A DNA stretch of 64,000 nt from assembly GCA_017398105.1 (NCBI GenBank), contig JAFQHF010000080.1:52452-116451 (forward strand). Direction: 5' to 3'. Both the position numbers and the translations under genes were made by a program. This document shows positions 60,673 to 64,000 of the stretch, one piece after another. The stretch's first letter is position 1. The number at the start of each line of letters is the position of its first letter. The notes under the pieces are model-generated. The model searched no databases and was not told the origin of the DNA. It saw only the letters and a program-made list of their open reading frames with translations. The stretch comes from Oscillospiraceae bacterium. Its GTDB lineage: Bacteria; Bacillota_A; Clostridia; Oscillospirales; Oscillospiraceae.

Positions 60673-61929
60673 TTATACGGATTCTTCAATATGGTTGCCC
60701 AGAACGCCCGCTTTAGAGAAACGGATGATCTGACTGGCATACAGGCCGCTGTTTCCGGACAGGACGAAGCAGACCACGCAAACGAAGACAAACAGATAAA
60801 GATTCGTGCTGCCGAACATCTCAATGCTCAGCACGATGGATGCAAAGGGAGAATTGGTGGCGCAGCAGAACAGGCCGATCAGGCCCAGGGCCGCCGCCAT
60901 ACCCGCGTCGAGGCCCAGAAGGCTTCCCAAAACGCATCCGAAGGTAGCGCCTATGCAGAAGGTGGGCACGATTTCGCCGCCTTTGAAGCCCGCAGAGAGG
61001 GTCACAGCCGTAAACAGCAGCTTCATCAGGAAGGAATACCAGTCTGCCTCTCCGCCCACGGCCTTCAGGGCCATGTCCATGCCCGCGCCGTTGAACCGGT
61101 GATCGCCCACCAGAAGTGTCAGAACTGTGATCACAGCACCGCCCACCGCAATCCGGACAAAGGGATTGGGAAGATAATGGGCTGCCATATGCTCTGCCTT
61201 GTGGAAAATGGTGCACATGGCAATTCCCAGCAGGGATACCAGTACCGCAAGCAGCAGATACTGCCAGAAATTCGTGATGGTCAGGGAAAAAGCTTCCGTC
61301 AGGATGTACGTCTCGGCATGAACCCCCAGGGCAAGGGATACCCGGCTGGCAAGAAATGCCGCCAGGAAACAAGGCAGCAGTGCAGGCGAGAACAGCGTGC
61401 CCACAGATTCAAATTCCATGCAGAAAATTGTTGCCGTCAGCGGCGTACCGAACAGACCCGCAAATACCGCGCTCATGCCCGCCATGACCATGACCTTACG
61501 TTCCTCACTGTTCAGACGGAAGAGCCTTGCCAGCATGGAAGCCGTGGAGCCGCCCAGCTGCAGCGCTGCGCCCTCCCGTCCGGCAGAGCCGCCGAACAGA
61601 TGGGTAATGGCCGTTGCCAGGAAGATGGAGGGCGCCACCATGGGACTCACCGGATGACCGTCCAGGGTTGCATCGATGATCTCGTTGGTGCCCTTATTGC
61701 CCTGCATTCCAAACAGCCGGTAGATGAGCACCGTCAGCAGACCGCCAACAGGCAGCAGGAAGATCAGCCAGGTGTGTTCACTTCGGATGTGGGTGACAAA
61801 GTGCAGGGCATGGTGGAAGCCGGCGCCCAGCAGACCGCCCAGAACGCCCATCAGAACGCCCAGGATTCCCCATTTCAGGAAAGTCTTGACATAATCTTCC
61901 GGATGATGCAGTTTTTCAAGCCATGCCAT
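60673..61929 (-). CDS. CLC-family anion channel/antiporter, possibly of fluoride type
   Basis: This 418-residue protein has about ten membrane helices. The CLC signature is [16 protein letters not shown] with the later GTPLTATIFCMEFE; the selectivity motif GSGIP of chloride CLCs is replaced by GNKGTNEI. The altered motif and GREGA rather than GREGP recall the CLC-F fluoride exporters, but I cannot exclude a chloride transporter. No crcB fluoride riboswitch was recognised in the upstream leader. Confidence 0.8.
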   Translation of the reverse strand: MAWLEKLHHPEDYVKTFLKWGILGVLMGVLGGLLGAGFHHALHFVTHIRSEHTWLIFLLPVGGLLTVLIYRLFGMQGNKGTNEIIDATLDGHPVSPMVAPSIFLATAITHLFGGSAGREGAALQLGGSTASMLARLFRLNSEERKVMVMAGMSAVFAGLFGTPLTATIFCMEFESVGTLFSPALLPCFLAAFLASRVSLALGVHAETYILTEAFSLTITNFWQYLLLAVLVSLLGIAMCTIFHKAEHMAAHYLPNPFVRIAVGGAVITVLTLLVGDHRFNGAGMDMALKAVGGEADWYSFLMKLLFTAVTLSAGFKGGEIVPTFCIGATFGCVLGSLLGLDAGMAAALGLIGLFCCATNSPFASIVLSIEMFGSTNLYLFVFVCVVCFVLSGNSGLYASQIIRFSKAGVLGNHIEESV

Positions 61930-62014
61930 GAATATCTCTTCTTTCTTTTTTGTGATAAAAATATTCTAACAGATTCGACAGCGTTTGGCAATCCGTATCC
62001 ACAAAAAAGAATCT

Positions 62015-62093
62015 GTAAGGCGGCCTGTCCTCAAAACGCCGTGACAAATACGAAGGGCATTCATCGCGGCGGCTTGAGGGCAAGCCGCCCTAC
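62015..62093. repeat. 79-bp inverted-repeat element (MITE-like)
   Basis: GTAAGGCGGCCTGTCCTCAA at the left end (arm 62015-62044) is matched in inverse by the right arm 62063-62093, whose complement begins GTAGGGCGGCTTGCCCTCAA. The short middle has no gene. The element lies between two membrane-protein genes and resembles small GTAGGGCGG repeats common in gut Clostridia. Confidence 0.65.
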
Positions 62094-62106
62094 TGCAGTT
62101 ATTTCG

Positions 62107-62826
62107 TTATACCGGCAGAAATGCCGCAGCTACTGCAACCACAATGGCAGGCAGAAGATTGGCGACCTTGACCTTCTTGCCCCAGACCAGGTTGATGCCC
62201 ACGCAGAAGATCAGCACATTGCCAACCAGAGAAAGGTTTGCCAGCGCCGCATCCGTCATGAGAGGCCGCAGGAGCCCCGCCAGGGCGGTGATGCTCCCCT
62301 GGAACACCGCGACAGGAATGGCAGAAAAAACCGCGCCCTTGCCCAGGGAGGAGCTCATGACCATAATGATGATCAGATCCAGCACCGCCTTGGTAGCCAG
62401 AGTGGAATAATCCCCTTCCAGACCGTCCTGAATGGAGCCGACGATGGCCATGGCACCGATGCAGACCGTCAGGGATGCGGTAACAAACGCGTTCACAAAC
62501 TGCTTATCCTTTGCATTGCCGGACTTTACCTTCAGCCAGCGCCCAAAGCGTTCAAAGGCACCTTCAATGTTCAGCAATTCTCCGATGATGGCGCCCACTG
62601 CCAGACTGATGATCACCAGCATGGCGCCGGTGCTTTCGATTTGTCCGTTTTCAATGGTCAGCATCCCCACCATGGTGCCGGCCACAGCGATCAGAAGAGT
62701 GCTGACACCGCAGCATTTTGTCAGCGTTTCCTGGGTACTTTCGCTTAAATAGCGGCCAAACAGACCGCCCAGCAAACCGCCCACCAGGATGGCGGCTGTA
62801 TTGATGATCGTTCCGAGTCCAATCAC
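62107..62826 (-). CDS. DUF554 family membrane protein
   Basis: This 239-residue protein has about seven membrane helices. The start chosen is a GTG six bases after AGAGGTG, giving the typical family start MIGLGTIINTAAIL; a GTG three codons earlier lacks a ribosome site. Conserved family segments GGLLGGLFGRYL, CIGAMAIVGSIQDGL and AVPVAVFQGS-like are present. DUF554 proteins are of unknown function and may be transporters. Confidence 0.88.
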   Translation of the reverse strand: MIGLGTIINTAAILVGGLLGGLFGRYLSESTQETLTKCCGVSTLLIAVAGTMVGMLTIENGQIESTGAMLVIISLAVGAIIGELLNIEGAFERFGRWLKVKSGNAKDKQFVNAFVTASLTVCIGAMAIVGSIQDGLEGDYSTLATKAVLDLIIIMVMSSSLGKGAVFSAIPVAVFQGSITALAGLLRPLMTDAALANLSLVGNVLIFCVGINLVWGKKVKVANLLPAIVVAVAAAFLPV

Positions 62827-62998
62827 GGTTAACACCTCTAAAGATAAAATAACAGTCGAATCTTACCGCAAATGGTTGGAAATGTCAACAAAAAATTGCA
62901 CAAGAAGCTTTTTCCTGTATCAGCTTGACATGCCTTACCTGTCCAATTATAATGAAAATGAAACGAATGTGTTTTTATATTCAGAGAGGAGTGTTACT

Positions 62999-63604
62999 AT
63001 GGAAGATAATACGGAATTATTCGTACAGGATGATTCTTCCCGGAAGGATCTGCTGTCAAAATGGCTGCACATTATGATTCTGGCACAGATTGTGTCACTG
63101 ATAACGCCTGTATTTGGCCTGTTTCGCTCCCTGGATGGTATTTCAGGCTGGATCACGCGGGCAATATCTGCAGCCGTTCTGATTTCTCTGTATCAGCTCT
63201 CTGCTGCGAATCCGCGTTACCGGAAAGCGGCGCACTTTTATCTGGCGGGATTTATCGGCGGCATCATTCAGGCATTTCTTGGTACCACCCTGCTGACCAC
63301 CGCTGCCGGGATCTGCGGCATTGTTGCTACCTATCAGGAATACACCGCCCATGCGGAGCTTTTGGTCGTGAAGGATACTTATCTGGCAGATAAGTGGAAT
63401 TCTCTGTTCTACTGGGAGATTGCTGTAGGACTCATCGGCGGAATCGGTTCCATTGCCGTTACCCTCCTTGGTGTTGGCGCCGGTTGGTTAGAGGACACAA
63501 TTATTCTAATCGCATTTGGAATCGTGGTTCTGCTGGAACTTCCCCTTGGCCTGCTGCGACTGAAATATCTGAAGAAGATGCGCCTGGTGCTGACACAGGA
63601 ATAA
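62999..63604 (+). CDS. Multi-pass membrane protein of unknown function
   Basis: This 201-residue protein starts at an ATG behind GAGAGGAG. An acidic 20-residue start is followed by about five hydrophobic segments (IMILAQIVSLITPVFGLF, AISAAVLISLYQL, FYLAGFIGGIIQAFLGTTLL, WEIAVGLIGGIGSIAVTLLG, IILIAFGIVVLLELPLGLL). It is not recognised beyond that and is followed by its own terminator. Confidence 0.75.
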   Translation: MEDNTELFVQDDSSRKDLLSKWLHIMILAQIVSLITPVFGLFRSLDGISGWITRAISAAVLISLYQLSAANPRYRKAAHFYLAGFIGGIIQAFLGTTLLTTAAGICGIVATYQEYTAHAELLVVKDTYLADKWNSLFYWEIAVGLIGGIGSIAVTLLGVGAGWLEDTIILIAFGIVVLLELPLGLLRLKYLKKMRLVLTQE

Positions 63605-63628
63605 CAGCAAAAGGCTTTACATAGAGTG

Positions 63629-63665
63629 AAACTGGGTGTGGGAAGCATTTCCCACACCCAGTTTT
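63629..63665 (+). terminator. Terminator after membrane-protein gene
   Basis: AAACTGGGTGTGGGAA (63629-63644), GCAT, TTCCCACACCCAGTTT (63649-63664), then T. Confidence 0.9.
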
Positions 63666-63891
63666 AAGATAAATATACCATTACTGAGCTGCTATCGGCA
63701 AGTTTGATTTTTGGGGTGCTTGCTGAAAAATTGGTGTATATTTCTCTTCATCCAGATAAAGTATTCTTAGACTGCTTTTAGAGATGTAGAAAGATGTGTG
63801 GAGATGTTAATTTTCTGACGCAAATAGACCGCATCCTTTCCTGTAAAATGGCGTAAAAGGATGTAGTCTGATTTTATCGTTAAAACAGAAA
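63666..63891. other. AT-rich intergenic region upstream of position 63892
   Basis: No gene is visible. A stem (GCATCCTTT near 63831 with AAAGGATGT near 63857) stands out but has no clear role. Confidence 0.4.
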
Positions 63892-63923
63892 AAACCGTTG
63901 AAACCCAATGGATTTCAACGGTT

Positions 63924-63924
<1 letters not shown>
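63892..63924 (-). terminator. Terminator of tRNA-Thr
   Basis: AAACCGTTGAAA (63892-63903) pairs with TTTCAACGGTTT (63913-63924); on the minus strand TTTTCTG follows. The stem touches the encoded CCA end of the tRNA. Confidence 0.85.
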
Positions 63925-63999
<75 letters not shown>

Positions 64000-64000
64000 A

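Noticed and set aside
61930..62014. Fluoride riboswitch ahead of the CLC gene
   Set aside because: I could not find the conserved crcB-motif sequences in the leader.

Overview
The window looks like chromosome of an anaerobic gut Firmicute of the Oscillospiraceae/Ruminococcaceae type. The evidence is Gram-positive style AGGAGG ribosome sites, CIRCE (HrcA) operators, lipoproteins with a LVACGG/LFAACG lipobox, huge secreted Thr/Glu-rich repeat proteins, and a Clostridia-type ABC-F, DUF3737, DUF554 and Opp complement. Most genes are GC-rich with strong codon bias; the AT-richer exceptions (the GIY-YIG gene, the small XRE regulators, the VOC protein) stand out. No prophage, plasmid, rRNA or CRISPR was seen.

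Layout. 1-14,651 (minus): two tandem paralogous giant secreted proteins, the downstream one (cut by the window edge) carrying about twelve BspA-type leucine-rich repeats. 14.9-18.3 kb: two XRE regulators, a tRNA-Arg(ACG) with two degenerate tRNA-like copies, mutY and an overlapping PHP phosphatase, and a divergent regulator pair with two matching 18-bp dyads between them. 18.4-21.8 kb: a co-directional esterase, esterase and ATP-grasp set whose two gaps each hold an inverted-repeat element; one of these is a 419-bp unit containing only a GIY-YIG nuclease gene. 21.9-25.0 kb: mazG-like/ogt pair, DUF3737, a membrane protein, a VOC protein. 25.1-38.7 kb: htpG and clpB (each behind a perfect CIRCE), ABC-F, argS, a sugar isomerase-like TIM barrel, an ABC exporter, an RluA-type synthase and a MATE pump.

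39.1-45.3 kb: an oppBCDF-SBP operon. Its binding protein reads as circularly permuted: the lipoprotein signal is followed by the normal C-terminal half, then the normal N-terminal half. 45.3-52.2 kb: a PlsC-like acyltransferase, a polar amino-acid ABC operon (SBP, permease, ATPase), a permuted-papain protein with a lipoprotein, a coiled-coil pair and an ArsR/SmtB zinc-type repressor. 52.3-59.1 kb: a family-2 glycoside hydrolase and a divergent four-gene envelope operon (GT2-GtrA fusion, phosphodiester glycosidase, Lys/Ala/Pro-rich membrane protein, PAP2 phosphatase). 59.1-64.0 kb: a repeat element, an MFS transporter, a CLC anion transporter, a small inverted-repeat element, DUF554, a membrane protein and tRNA-Thr(GGT).

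The most unusual items are the permuted OppA-like protein and the GIY-YIG unit bounded by about 50-bp inverted repeats. After them come the uncharacterised esterase/ATP-grasp and GT2-GtrA/NAGPA/PAP2 clusters. All functional names rest on motif reading by eye; no search was run.
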